Shown piece after piece: positions 45,844-54,961 of a stretch of DNA of 64,000 bases. How positions within the stretch are numbered: position 1 is the first letter of the stretch; every line of letters starts with the position of its first letter. The position numbers and the translations under genes were made by a program. The DNA comes from BOG-908 sp965198915 (lineage in GTDB: Bacteria > Pseudomonadota > Alphaproteobacteria > Acetobacterales > Acetobacteraceae). The notes beneath the pieces were generated by a model that had not been told where the DNA came from, searched no databases, and was given only the letters and a program-made list of their open reading frames with translations. The stretch is from assembly GCA_965198915.1 (NCBI GenBank), contig CBDAQC010000004.1, positions 248,001 through 312,000 on the forward strand, in the 5' to 3' direction.

Positions 45844-46767
45844 TCAGGAAAACCGTATGTCCAGCGTGCGAAGGTAGGTTTGCAGCCCGGCGTCCTGGAT
45901 TGGGATCAGTCGTGCGATGCGGCCGGAGCCGTTCGAATGGGCGTGCCAATAGCCTGGTGGGGTCACGAACACCGATCCCGGCTGCCAGTCCACCCGCGTC
46001 GGGTTGCGTATGAGTCCCGCGTCGTCGAGGTCCGGCCCGACCAAGCTGAAGCAGCCTGCATCACAATCCACGATGAAATCCAATGCCACCGACTGATGCC
46101 GATGTGGCTTCTGGGTGCTGCCGGGTGGAACCAGGCCATACATGGCCCAAAGGACATGGGTGACGGTGCGGGTGAGGGGGAAGTTTTCGTTCGCGAGCAG
46201 GACGCTGACGCGACTCCTGTCCGCCGCGGCGGGATCGCTCGCGACTCGTGCCAATTCATCGTCTGCGCGCTCGGCGAGATAAAGCGTGGGCTTGAAACGC
46301 GCGCTGTCGGCCCTGGCGCCGAGGTAGGTCAGCAGGGGCGCATCGTTCACGGCGTAGAGCGCGGCGTCCGCGCTCGCGGCCAGCGTCGTCGGCTTGTCGC
46401 CGGGCAGCGCGAAGAAATCCCCTTGCTTCCAGACCAATGTGCAGTCGCCGATGGTGGCTGAGCCGCCGCCCCGGATCGCGTAGAACACCAGCGAGGTCGC
46501 GTTGACGTCGAATGCCCATGCGTCTCCCGCGAGCAGGCGGACGAAGTGGGCGCACAGGCCCGGGCTGGTCGCCGGCCCCTCGCACTTGAGGGCGACGCTG
46601 AGATCGAGTGGGATCAGGCGGCTGGGACCATCCGCATAGAGGGCTGCGGGAAAGAGGTGGAACGGAATGCGGGGCGTCAAGCTCGCGCGGATGGGGTTGG
46701 AGGCGGTGCTGTATTCGAAGAATTGCGCAGCCGCCGTGTGGTCCCGGCTGATGGAGTTCGTGTCCAT
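45844..46767 (-). CDS. Two-cupin protein, gentisate-dioxygenase-like
   Basis: 307 residues starting MDTNSISRDHTAAAQFFEYS. Two cupin barrels are visible: the first around RGGGSATIGDCTLVWKQGDF and FALPGD; the second around PPGSTQKPHRHQSVALDFIV, with metal-binding HRH, and SVFVTPPGYWHAHSNGSGRI. The two-barrel plan and sequence flavour are those of gentisate or hydroxynaphthoate 1,2-dioxygenases, where the second or first barrel holds Fe(II). The frame continues upstream to 46830 without support. The LysR gene lies upstream on the same strand, 118 bp away. Confidence 0.75.
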   Translation of the reverse strand: MDTNSISRDHTAAAQFFEYSTASNPIRASLTPRIPFHLFPAALYADGPSRLIPLDLSVALKCEGPATSPGLCAHFVRLLAGDAWAFDVNATSLVFYAIRGGGSATIGDCTLVWKQGDFFALPGDKPTTLAASADAALYAVNDAPLLTYLGARADSARFKPTLYLAERADDELARVASDPAAADRSRVSVLLANENFPLTRTVTHVLWAMYGLVPPGSTQKPHRHQSVALDFIVDCDAGCFSLVGPDLDDAGLIRNPTRVDWQPGSVFVTPPGYWHAHSNGSGRIARLIPIQDAGLQTYLRTLDIRFS

Positions 46768-46885
46768 GAATAAGCATCCCGTTATTTCTGCCACGCGTTC
46801 TCGCGCAACTTCCCAGTGACTGACCGTCACCGGATCCTTCGGTCTCGGTTAGAGCCGTCGGGGCAAATCGGTTTTGCGTGCTGGG

Positions 46886-47832
46886 TCAAGTCGGTTGGTG
46901 CTCCAGGCCCGCTCCCTCGGTCCAGCCGGCCGGTCGGCGAAGGCGCGCGGCGAAGAAATCGATGAAGGCGCGTACCTTCGGCGATACGATCTTCTTGGGC
47001 GGGTAGATCGCCCAGATCGCCGTGTCGAAAGCGGGTGCGATGCTGCCCTCCCATTCGGGCAGCACGGGCACCAGCGCACCGGCCAGGAGCGCCGGAGCAG
47101 CAATCCACGTCGGCAGCAGGGCGACGCCGAGGCCAGCCAGCGCGCACGTCAAGAGCGCTTCCGAGTCGTCGGCTCGCACGCGCCCGGAAACGTTGATCGC
47201 CGAGACTGCGCCGCCGTCCAAGGGGCGGAAGTGCCAGGCCGCGCCCGGCTGCCTGGAGAAGACCAGCGCCTCGCAGCGCGCGAGGTCCTGCGGGCCGCGG
47301 AGGGACCAAGCCGGGCGGCTTGATCCGGGCTTGTGCAGGCGATGCGACGGTGCGGAGCCAGCCTGCGCGCGACGAGGCGGGAGTCTGGTAGGGCGCCGAT
47401 GCGGATCGCGACATCCACCCCGGCTTCGACCAGGTCCACCCGCGCGTCGGCGAGCGTGGCATCGACGCGTATCGCCGGGTAGGCGGCGAGGAAGGCGGCG
47501 AGGTGCGGCATGACGTGCAGGCGTCCGAAGGCTGCGGGCATGTTGATCCGGAGCACCCCCTGAGGCGCGCCGTTGAGCGAGTTGGCCAGCGAGCGTGCCT
47601 CCTGGACGTCAAAGACGATGCGCTTCGCCTGCTCGTAGAATGCGGTTCCAACCTCGGTGAGGTGCAACCCGTGCGTGGAGCGGTTGAGCAGCGCCGCTCC
47701 CAAGTCCGCCTCGAGCGCGCCTACGTGGCGCGACACGGTGGAGACCTTGGCCCCCGCCTCCTCCGCCGCGCGCGAGAAGCTGCCTAGTTCCACCGCGCGG
47801 ACGAAGGATTTCATCGCAGCCAATGTGTCCAT
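46886..47832 (-). pseudogene. LysR family regulator with an internal frameshift
   Basis: From ATG 47832 the protein reads MDTLAAMKSFVRAVELGSFS, RAAEEAGAKVSTVSRHVGAL, a full LysR HTH, and continues as far as LAPHRRIACTSP. After about 47320 the correct sequence moves to another frame: GPQDLARCEALVFSRQPGAA, then VRADDSEALLTCALAGLGVA and WAIYPPKKIVSPKVRAFIDF. The parts together make a complete LysR of about 310 residues. A frameshift removes most of the ligand domain in the predicted product. It would have controlled the adjacent cupin. Confidence 0.8.
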
Positions 47833-48639
47833 GTGCCGCGCCAATCGCTGAGGGGTTCGGATCCCCGAACACTGTTGACCGTCGGCTCCGGCCGGGTGGT
47901 TGCAACTTCCTACCATGCCCTTCGAGGAACTGGCCATGCGCGCGATCGTGGCCCTGTTGTCCGAACTGAAGGGAGACGCTTCGTTGCATCCTCGGAGCCG
48001 CCAAGGCGAAGGCACGGGGCGTCGTGATGACGGTCATGAAGACGGTAATCGAGCTCGCGCCCCATGCGTGGATCCCGGGCGGCAAGCCTGACCGATGATC
48101 CATCAGCATCACGGCCATGTCGGGCAGCCGATCTCTCGGCTGGACGGGCTGCTCAAGGTCAGGGGCACCGCGCGCTCCGCCGCAGACATGGCGATGCCGA
48201 ACCTGACCTATGCGAGGCGGTGCCGACGCATCGCCGGCCGCCGCGCCTGTCACGATCGATGTCGTCTGTCCGCACGGCGTCGTGCGATCCACGATGCTTG
48301 ACGGCTCGCGGCTCCCTGGGTCGATGCGGGAACACCGGCGAGGATGGGCGCGAAACCTCGATGTGGCCAATGACGGCGCGGAGCGAGAGGCCGGTCCCAT
48401 TGCGGTTGGGCTGATCGAGACCGGATGCCAGGGCAAGGGGCCGACGGGTTGACCGATCACCATGAGCGGCTCAGCGGCGAAGATGCGGACCGTGCTCCTG
48501 GGACGGTGGCCGAGATGATCCGGTGATCAATCGTCACTCTCTTCCTCTGAACGGCTTGGCCGGGTCGGGCAGTCGATCATGTTACCACCCGCACTTCGAG
48601 GACGGAATGCCGTCGAGCGGGATCAGGATCCCGCATCCG
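47833..48639. other. Relic region with a molybdo-hydroxylase fragment
   Basis: No intact gene. It contains the xanthine dehydrogenase-like fragment at 48027-48220 and GC-rich shadows. It separates the frameshifted LysR from the ParB-like gene. Confidence 0.45.
48027..48220 (+). pseudogene. Xanthine dehydrogenase family molybdopterin-binding subunit, N-terminal fragment
   Basis: The frame MTVMKTVIELAPHAWIPGGK ends at a stop, and the next frame resumes IHQHHGHVGQPISRLDGLLK, VRGTARSAADMAMPNLTYA. Together these follow the start of aldehyde/xanthine dehydrogenase large subunits (IGxPxxRxDGxxKVTGxAxYAAD). A one-base indel and a lost 3' part make it a relic. Confidence 0.65.
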
Positions 48640-49557
48640 TCACTGGAGCTTCGCGCCCGACACCTTGGGGAACGGTTCCGCGGCCCGGCCCGTCGCCGTC
48701 CAGCGGAACTCCCTCATCGTGACGGTCTCACCCTTCGCCCAGAGGTTCCAGCTCTTGATCATCAGCGCGAAGCGCTCCAGCTGGCCCTCGCGCGTCCCGA
48801 CCGGCGCGTCGACGCCGCGCATCAGCCTTTCCCGCAGTTGGTAGGCCGGATGCTCGCGGCCCACGTCCAGGCCGGTGGCCACCGCGTCGAGCCAGCGCTC
48901 CAGCTTGCCCTTCTGCGGCGTCCGAGAGGCCAGGAACGCGGTGGCGTAGAACGGGGTGCTCCGCACGGCTTTGGGGAAGGCGTGCGTGTTCACGTCGGCC
49001 ACCACCTGCTCGACATCGGGCCACCGTTCGAAGGCGCGCGCCACCTCGTCGTTGCTGACGAAGCCGCGGATCGCCTCGGGCAGCCCGCGCTCGTATAGGA
49101 CCAGCAGCCTGATGGTCGACGCGACCTGTGACCCCGCCTGGACGCCCATGATGGACAGGACATCAGCGCCGTTCCGCGGTGCGCCGGTGTCGGTCTTGCT
49201 GAAGGCCTTCCGCGGGATGCCGAAGCGGACGTCCATGTCGAGCACTGCATCGGCTTCCACGACGGCCATGAGGCGATGCTGGCCGTTGTTGACGACGCCC
49301 TCGACGGAGACGATCACCGGTTCACCGGTGTTCTCGAACTCGCCGGACCGCATCTGGTCGACGAGTTGCTGCAGCTTGCGCTTGTTGACCCTGCGGTTGC
49401 CGGTGTTCATGGCGAGGAGGCGCTCGGCGACCTCGCGGTCGATCATCAACGTCTTCGTGCCGTAATGGTCGCGCACGAGCGCGGCCAGCTCCGCCTCATC
49501 GACCCACTTCGCGTGCGCATTCGTAACGGCCCGGCCGGAGCCCCGGCGAGAACTCAT
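48640..49557 (-). CDS. ParB-like protein with an NGQHR motif
   Basis: 305 residues from ATG 49557, with GGGGAGG upstream. The N-terminal half has ALVRDHYGTKTLMIDREVAE, then NRRVNKRKLQQLVDQMRSGE and VSVEGVVNNGQHRLMAVVEA. The (D/N)GQHR motif is the ParB/sulfiredoxin-fold signature seen in phage and island ParB-like proteins. The C-terminal half is helical with VGREHPAYQLRERLMRGVDA and LERFALMIKSWNLWAKGETV. The role may be DNA binding or partition; enzyme activity is not excluded. A decayed homologue lies at 35020-35470. The inverted repeat at 49581-49605 is its likely operator. Confidence 0.7.
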   Translation of the reverse strand: MSSRRGSGRAVTNAHAKWVDEAELAALVRDHYGTKTLMIDREVAERLLAMNTGNRRVNKRKLQQLVDQMRSGEFENTGEPVIVSVEGVVNNGQHRLMAVVEADAVLDMDVRFGIPRKAFSKTDTGAPRNGADVLSIMGVQAGSQVASTIRLLVLYERGLPEAIRGFVSNDEVARAFERWPDVEQVVADVNTHAFPKAVRSTPFYATAFLASRTPQKGKLERWLDAVATGLDVGREHPAYQLRERLMRGVDAPVGTREGQLERFALMIKSWNLWAKGETVTMREFRWTATGRAAEPFPKVSGAKLQ

Positions 49558-49580
49558 TGCATGCGACCTCCCCTTTTGGC

Positions 49581-49605
49581 ACATCCATGAAGTGTTGATG
49601 GATGT
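49581..49605. promoter_or_regulatory. Inverted repeat upstream of the ParB-like gene
   Basis: Perfect 8-bp arms ACATCCAT (49581-49588) and ATGGATGT (49598-49605) with a 9-bp spacer, just upstream of the ribosome site. It fits an autoregulatory operator or a centromere-like ParB site. Confidence 0.5.
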
Positions 49606-50101
49606 TTCGCAAGGCCGTTCCGTGAGGGTCGCCCCGGCGCGATCGCTGCGACCCTGCTTCGTGGCTTTGAACAGCAAAGGGTCTTCCTGATCGATACTCC
49701 CGGCGGGCGAGAATGAAGGTGGGATCGCGGTGCAGGACATTTCCACCCTCTGGCGGTTCCGGCCCTCGGCCACCGGTCGTGCGGGAGCGGCCGATCATTT
49801 TCGTTGCCGTTGCCCGCGAGGTCTCGTGCTCGAACGGCGATCAGCCTGACGCGCCGTCGAGAGGGTCGACTGGGAGCGGCTGTTCGCGGGATGCGTGGGC
49901 GAAGGACGGCTCACGGCAGAGCTTGGCCATGCGAGGGCAGCTGCCGAGGCTGGCTCTGAACGGACCGCTTCCGGGCCCAGGACGAGTATCACGACGAGAG
50001 GCCCTGCCTGCTTCGCCTCGTCGTCGGCACTGGCTCCCGCGCGCGCGGATGAGGCGCCTGGCCGCTCGATCGCCGCCGCTTGGAGCAAAGCGGCAATACG
50101 C
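49606..50101. other. No gene seen
   Basis: About 500 bp between the ParB-like gene and the E1-like gene. Frames on both strands are Arg/Gly-rich shadows. It probably holds the end of the ubiquitin-like operon and the ParB-like gene's promoter. Confidence 0.45.
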
Positions 50102-51661
50102 TCAGGCGGCGCAAGCGCTCGCGGGGAGGCCAGAGCCGTGCTTTTCTCGGTAGGCGGCGCGGAAGACGGGATCCTGGCATAAGCATCGTCCGGAAGGATG
50201 CTTCGCCGCCGGCTTCTTCAGGAAGGTTCCCATCTCCCTCATAAGATCGATCGAAGTAACGGGAGGCATGGCGGCACGCCCAATCCGGGCTTGCTCCGCC
50301 ACGATTTCGGCGGCGAGAAGCACTCCGGCGAGTGCTGACTGGAAGGCCATGGGCACCGCTGTGGCGCCTCGCTCCCCGCGTGTCGCCCGTCCGAAATAGG
50401 CTGTCCCGCAGACGCCCTTTGCATAGAACTCCGAGAGCGAGGCGTTCTCGAAACGCCGGAGCTCAGCGGCTTCCACGCCCGTAGCCATGGAGACCCGTTC
50501 CAAGAAGCCGCGGTCCACCTTCGAACCGGAGTGCAGCATCTTCCGGATATCTGCCTCGGGCAACTTCAGCACGTCCGCGATCCTTTTTGACAGGCTCGGC
50601 ACCTCGCCATCGGGCAGGTAGAGGCATGCGAGGCACGGGCCCGAGAGGAAGCCGTGCCGGGAGACGCCGAGGTCGCCGGGTTGCGTCCACGCGTTCAAGA
50701 CGGACGCCGGCAGCGAAGCTTGCAGCGCGATGCGGTCCGCCGCCGTGTCGAGCGCGACCGCTACAAGCCCGGGACGCAAGCCTGGATTTAGGCGAAGGTA
50801 GCGACCCCACGTGACGTCGTGCCCCTCGAACGCAACGGCGGTGCCCTCGAACATCCTAGCGGCCGACCTCGTTTTCGCTCGGGCCTTCTCCCGGTCCGCC
50901 TGGGTCGAACCGACGTAGCGTTGCAAATTGGTCCTTTCGATCTTCTCCGGGTCGACGCCGACCAACCTTCCCTGTACACCGGGGACGCGGGCGAGCGTCC
51001 ATGCGGCGGACCGGCCTATGGCGCCCAAGCCGACCAAATGGATTCCGTTCAGGTTGATGCCGGAGGGCAAGGCGGCCTCCGCCGGGCAGGCCCGGGTCTC
51101 CTGGTTCAGGACGTCGAGCACGGCAAGACCCACCGGCGGCGCTCCGGGCAGACTGTCGGCGAAGATCGTCCGGAACGCGCCCGCGGCAGCCATGCAAGCA
51201 GCCGCCGCGGCGCCGAAAGGGTTGTCACTGCTTGAGCTCCCGATCGGCCCTGCATCCCCGCGCATGGCGGTCCAGCCGCGCGAGCCCATGAAAAGTGTTG
51301 GGATGCCCAGCCGCGGATTCGTCTCGCCTGCGACCAGGCAGAGGTTCGCCTTCCCGGGCCGGACCTTCATCTCGATTTGAGGATGTATGGCCCTGGCTGC
51401 CTTCCGGAGCCTCTCTGCCAGCGCGACCGTGCAAGGCGCATCGTCCAGCGGCGTCGGCGATAGTCCAGGATAGACTCGGGCGAGGAGGTCGGTCGCCAGT
51501 TCCAAGGCTACCGGACCCTCCGTCGACTCCGCGGCGGCACGGTCGAAGGCGAGGATTACCGCGAGCGTGGACAGCCTCGCCCGAAGGCCTTCGGGATCCG
51601 CCCTCGACAAGACCTGCGCCATGGCCGCAGCGGATCGGTCGAAGAAGTTCGCAACCCGCAC
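50102..51661 (-). CDS. E1-like (ThiF/UBA superfamily) ubiquitin-like activating enzyme
   Basis: 519 residues. An N-terminal domain of about 200 residues precedes the Rossmann fold: GIHLVGLGAIGRSAAWTLAR, LVGVDPEKIERTNLQRYVGS, EKARAKTRSAAR, then LVAVALDTAADRIALQASLP. These are the GxGxxG, D..N..R, K and D residues of ThiF-type adenylation. Zinc Cys pairs appear in SGPCLACLYLPDGE and SGRCLCQDPVFR. Cys in YAKGVCGTAYFG is a candidate for the thioester. It would adenylate the C-terminus of a ubiquitin-like protein. The GTG starts 1 bp after the JAMM stop. Third gene of the operon. Confidence 0.85.
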   Translation of the reverse strand: MRVANFFDRSAAAMAQVLSRADPEGLRARLSTLAVILAFDRAAAESTEGPVALELATDLLARVYPGLSPTPLDDAPCTVALAERLRKAARAIHPQIEMKVRPGKANLCLVAGETNPRLGIPTLFMGSRGWTAMRGDAGPIGSSSSDNPFGAAAAACMAAAGAFRTIFADSLPGAPPVGLAVLDVLNQETRACPAEAALPSGINLNGIHLVGLGAIGRSAAWTLARVPGVQGRLVGVDPEKIERTNLQRYVGSTQADREKARAKTRSAARMFEGTAVAFEGHDVTWGRYLRLNPGLRPGLVAVALDTAADRIALQASLPASVLNAWTQPGDLGVSRHGFLSGPCLACLYLPDGEVPSLSKRIADVLKLPEADIRKMLHSGSKVDRGFLERVSMATGVEAAELRRFENASLSEFYAKGVCGTAYFGRATRGERGATAVPMAFQSALAGVLLAAEIVAEQARIGRAAMPPVTSIDLMREMGTFLKKPAAKHPSGRCLCQDPVFRAAYREKHGSGLPASACAA

Positions 51662-51662
51662 C

Positions 51663-52247
51663 CTAGCCGTCCGACACCCGGATCAGACTTTTTGCCTCTT
51701 GGCGTGGAACCTCGATCCAGGTTCCAGACCGCGTCAACCTGTAGATAGCACAGCCTCCGACGTCGAACGGCCGGACCGCGAAATCGGGTACGACGAGCGA
51801 CAAGGCGCCTGGCGAGGTGATCACGGCGTATCGGTCGTCCATCGCCGAGTGATAGGCGCGGCCAGGGTGCGAGTGTACCTGGGCGAGCAGCCGCTCCCCG
51901 CGCTTGAAAACGGCGACGTTCACCTCGTGCAACGCGTTCCCATCGACGACGACGCAGACGCCTTCGGCGCTCCTGAGAGCCCGCTGCTCTGGAGTGGTCA
52001 AGGTCCGTACGGCGAAGGTCGTGCCGTCTTGGATCCCGGACCACAAGGCCAGCCCTTCGTTGCCTTCGCGCCCGGCTGCCCGCAGGCTCCGCTGGGTTGC
52101 TTCGGCGAGCGCGAGCGGCACGGTGACCGACCGTATGGCCTCGAAGCCGGATGCGCGGGTCGCGGCGCGCCCGTCATCCGCCACGTGCGCGCTGGGTTTG
52201 CCCGCGGCGCCATCGTCCCGGCCGACGAGCCTATGCAGCCACCTCAC
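51663..52247 (-). CDS. JAMM/MPN-type ubiquitin-like protein protease
   Basis: 194 residues from a GTG overlapping the stop of the upstream gene (GTGA). The JAMM metal site is QVHSHPGRAYHSAMDDRY (His125, His127, Asp137, with one residue less than usual between) and Glu in NEGLALWSG. The first 35 residues are basic and unlike the fold. Bacterial JAB/JAMM proteins in such operons cleave or process ubiquitin-like proteins and their conjugates. Gene order E2/UBL - JAMM - E1 with overlaps supports one pathway. Confidence 0.8.
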   Translation of the reverse strand: MRWLHRLVGRDDGAAGKPSAHVADDGRAATRASGFEAIRSVTVPLALAEATQRSLRAAGREGNEGLALWSGIQDGTTFAVRTLTTPEQRALRSAEGVCVVVDGNALHEVNVAVFKRGERLLAQVHSHPGRAYHSAMDDRYAVITSPGALSLVVPDFAVRPFDVGGCAIYRLTRSGTWIEVPRQEAKSLIRVSDG

Positions 52248-53335
52248 TCCGGGGGTAGCCCGACTGCCGGCATGACGCTCACCCCGATCATGCCCGCCGA
52301 CCCGTACTGGAAGAGCAAGTCGACCAGGCGGGTGAGCGTGCCTTCGCCGCGCCCGCGGTGGAGCAACCAGTCGTCGCCGGAATGCGCGGGATGCCCGTGA
52401 TACTCGCGCACGCCCGGATGGCACAGGAAGGGTGTTTCGGCCGGCTCTTGCCACACCATGAACTTGCCGATCTCGAATTCGCCGCCAGGGACGCCCCCGA
52501 CGGCCGCCGCTTTGGGCACGCGGCGCAGCAATTGCGCTTGCGGCGGCATCTCGCCACCGGTGTAGGGCATTTCCGTGATCGGATCCACGATCCTGACCGA
52601 GGGCGCCCAAAGATCGTAGTTGCTGAAATCGATCACCGCCCCGAAGGCGAGCATCCTGACGGGCTTTGCATTGGGCGCCGCGAACACGAGGAAGACGACC
52701 GGGAATTCAGCCCGCACGAGCCACGTGCCGCGCTTCGAGTGCATACGCTCCAGCCCGCGGAAGGCGGACACCTCGGCCTCGAACTTCGAGGCCGAAACCG
52801 CTGGATCCACCAGCAGTTCGACGGAGGCGTCGCCCGCTGCGCCCGCCTTGAGCGACAGGAAGAGAACGGACCCGCACTCGATCCCGGCTTGCTCGAGTGT
52901 CGCGGCGACGTCCAGTACGACTCCCGCCTCCGTCTTGAGCTGCCAATCCTCCCTCTCTCGCCCGGCTGCGGCCGCTTTCTCAAGGGCCTCGCGCACGACA
53001 TCCTTGAGAACGGTCGACGTGCTGACCTCGAGCCGCACCGGGTCGCTCGCGACGACCACCGTGAGCTCGCAGCCGCCCGGCCGATGCCCGTGGCCGCGCC
53101 GCCTGGTGCGGAACACTGCTGTGCGGCCCAGGTGCAACTCGATCTCTTCGTCAAGCGAGACCGTCATCTCGTCGCCGCCCAGGAGTTCCACACGCATCTC
53201 CCACTCGTCCGGCGACTTGTCGGCCAAGTCGAACAACTCCGCGGCCGGGATGCGCTCCCGGAAGACGTTGTGCCCGATGCCGTCGATCTCGAGCGCCCTC
53301 GCGCCGTGTCGCGGCCGGCTTTCCTCTTCATCCAT
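52244..53335 (-). CDS. Ubiquitin-like fusion: two UBL domains plus E2-like domain
   Basis: 363 residues from ATG 53335, with GGAG upstream. Residues 15-80 match the multi-ubiquitin domain pattern (AAELFDLADKSPDEWEMRVE, DEEIELHLGRTAVFRTRR) and end in GHRPGG, a diglycine at 87-88. Residues 89-165 are a second UBL (DUF2604-like: TVVVASDPVRLEVSTSTVLK). Residues 170-363 include FLCHPGVREYHGHPAHSGDD, with Cys305 and a His cluster, as in E2-like or metal-binding partners of bacterial ubiquitin-like systems. Joining modifier and E2-like domain in one chain is noteworthy. E2 activity is inferred from context. Confidence 0.75.
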   Translation of the reverse strand: MDEEESRPRHGARALEIDGIGHNVFRERIPAAELFDLADKSPDEWEMRVELLGGDEMTVSLDEEIELHLGRTAVFRTRRRGHGHRPGGCELTVVVASDPVRLEVSTSTVLKDVVREALEKAAAAGREREDWQLKTEAGVVLDVAATLEQAGIECGSVLFLSLKAGAAGDASVELLVDPAVSASKFEAEVSAFRGLERMHSKRGTWLVRAEFPVVFLVFAAPNAKPVRMLAFGAVIDFSNYDLWAPSVRIVDPITEMPYTGGEMPPQAQLLRRVPKAAAVGGVPGGEFEIGKFMVWQEPAETPFLCHPGVREYHGHPAHSGDDWLLHRGRGEGTLTRLVDLLFQYGSAGMIGVSVMPAVGLPPE

Positions 53336-53479
53336 CAAATCGACTCCTATGACCGGCTGCATTTCCGGCCTGCCGGGAGCGTTCCGATCGGATGGCGATC
53401 GCTCGGCCGGAAGTTCGCTAGGACAGGACCAGTTCTATCCGAGCAGCATACCCACCCGGCGGTATCAGGTCAAGTTTCC

Positions 53480-53498
53480 TGTAACCTCACGGGTAACG
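53480..53498. promoter_or_regulatory. TGTAAC-N5-GGGTAAC element before the ubiquitin-like operon
   Basis: TGTAAC (53480) and GGGTAAC (53491) with spacer CTCAC, about 145 bp upstream of the operon start. The same element with identical spacing is before the toxin gene at 54978, so both operons may answer to one regulator, plausibly the HigA-type antitoxin. Confidence 0.55.
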
Positions 53499-53534
53499 CC
53501 ATTTGGATATTGGAGTGGCACGCAGAAGGTGCCG

Positions 53535-54635
53535 TCATGCCCACTTATAACGGACCTTGTGATGGTTGAGCGCGTCGAAGCGAAGCACGCCGCGGTGCTG
53601 TAGCTGCCCTATGACGATGCCCGGGGCGACCCCGACCTCCGAGGCGAAGCGGAGCAGCTTGGCCTCCTCCCCTCCGAAGCCGCGCAGGAAGCCCTTCAGC
53701 CGCGCTTCCGGGACGAGGAAATCTGCCGCCCAGGCGTTGGCCTCCGCTTCCTGCACGGGGGTGGCGTTCCCAGGGCCTTTCTCCGCGTCGATGAAAATGG
53801 TTTTCCGGCTGTGAAGGAGCAGGTGCGCGCACTCGTGGAAGAACGTGAACCAAAAGTGGTCGTCGGACATGTAGCGCATGCTCTGCTGGATGAGGGCCTT
53901 CCTAGGGCTCAGCCAGCGGGACACTCCACTGGCCCGCACCTTCGGGAACGGCTTCTCCAGTACGAAAACTATCCCGGCCCGCTCGCAGCTCTCAGCTAGC
54001 TTCGGCAGCACGGCCTCAAGCTTCTCGGAGGTGAGCCCGCGCAACTCGCGGAGGGAGGCCACGAACGTATCCCGGTCGAAGTCCGGGGTGTCCCGGTCCA
54101 AGGCTGTCTTCTCTCCGAGCCTGAGCCAGGCCGCGAGCGCCTCCGGGCTGCTCGCGAACGACAGCGACGTCCGGAAATCCGCTGCAAGGAGGTCCGCCAT
54201 CCGGTCCTCGCAAGCCCTGACGCTCCCGACCCCGAAGAAGATCAGCAGTTCTTCGACGAGTGCGGATCGGTCGGACTGAAGAACGATGTGGTTCCGTTCC
54301 GCCAGCTCCTTGACCGGGAACCTCTTGGCCCAGTCGTAGCTGGCAGCGAGGTTCGTCCGCTCGTCGACACTCGCGAGGTGCAGACGGTAGGCGGCTTCGA
54401 GGTTCGACCAAATGGACGCGGACATGCCGAGCACGCGCTGTAGCTGGATCGCCGTTTCCGGCTCGACAGGAGCTTTCCCCGACACGATCTCCGCCATGAG
54501 CTTGCCCGACCGGCCGCAACGGCGCGCAAGTTCGCGCGCCGATATCCCGAGGCTCTCCAAGTACTCGAGGATGATGTCGCCGGGAGGGCTGGCATGGTCC
54601 GGCCGGTAACCGAGGTCGCTAGGCGGCGCTGTCAT
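53535..54635 (-). CDS. HigA-type antitoxin fused to an ImmA/IrrE metallopeptidase domain
   Basis: 366 residues. Residues 10-90 are a HigA-type HTH: GDIILEYLESLGISARELAR, RCGRSGKLMAEIVSGKAPVE, LGMSASIWSNLEAAYR. The second half holds the ImmA/IrrE protease with the zinc motif HECAH in FWFTFFHECAHLLLHSRK, and EAEANAWAADFLVP supplies the third ligand. Its ATG overlaps the stop of the HigB-like gene. Such antitoxins bind the toxin and repress their operon, and the protease domain may trigger release on a cell signal. A stretch of frame upstream of 54635 belongs to the toxin gene and is not part of it. Confidence 0.85.
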   Translation of the reverse strand: MTAPPSDLGYRPDHASPPGDIILEYLESLGISARELARRCGRSGKLMAEIVSGKAPVEPETAIQLQRVLGMSASIWSNLEAAYRLHLASVDERTNLAASYDWAKRFPVKELAERNHIVLQSDRSALVEELLIFFGVGSVRACEDRMADLLAADFRTSLSFASSPEALAAWLRLGEKTALDRDTPDFDRDTFVASLRELRGLTSEKLEAVLPKLAESCERAGIVFVLEKPFPKVRASGVSRWLSPRKALIQQSMRYMSDDHFWFTFFHECAHLLLHSRKTIFIDAEKGPGNATPVQEAEANAWAADFLVPEARLKGFLRGFGGEEAKLLRFASEVGVAPGIVIGQLQHRGVLRFDALNHHKVRYKWA

Positions 54636-54961
54636 GGCGTTCCCTCCCTGTGCGCCGGTGCGGGCTCTACCCCGACGATCGTTATGCAAGTAACTTCGCC
54701 GCCGTCGGCGCGAGGCCTGGCCGTCTCGAAGCGGAGCCTGTGGGAGGCGCCCAGCGAAACGGCGAATGCCGCCTGGGAGCCGCGGACGGGCCTCAAGCCG
54801 ATGGGCGGACCTTTCGGAACCATGTCCAGCATCGGCGCGGCCCGGAGCACCGCCAGCCTGCAACAAACAATCCGTGCGAGCTCCGGCCCCAACGCTCGTT
54901 CTAAACGCTCTCGGCGGCAGAAAAGGTCGCGTGCCACGTGGTCACGGAAGGTTATGTCCAA
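54632..54961 (-). CDS. RelE/HigB-type toxin
   Basis: 109 residues from a TTG at 54961 (LDITFRDHVARDLFCRRERL). The family pattern is complete: ERALGPELARIVCCRLAVLR, AAPMLDMVPKGP, then HRLRFETARPRADGGEVTCI, TIVGVEPA, as in HigB/RelE mRNA interferases. It precedes the HigA/ImmA gene with an ATGA overlap, the toxin-first order usual in higBA. No better start is visible in the frame, which opens far upstream. The TTG has a poor ribosome site, giving low expression if real. Confidence 0.75.
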   Translation of the reverse strand: MDITFRDHVARDLFCRRERLERALGPELARIVCCRLAVLRAAPMLDMVPKGPPIGLRPVRGSQAAFAVSLGASHRLRFETARPRADGGEVTCITIVGVEPAPAHREGTP

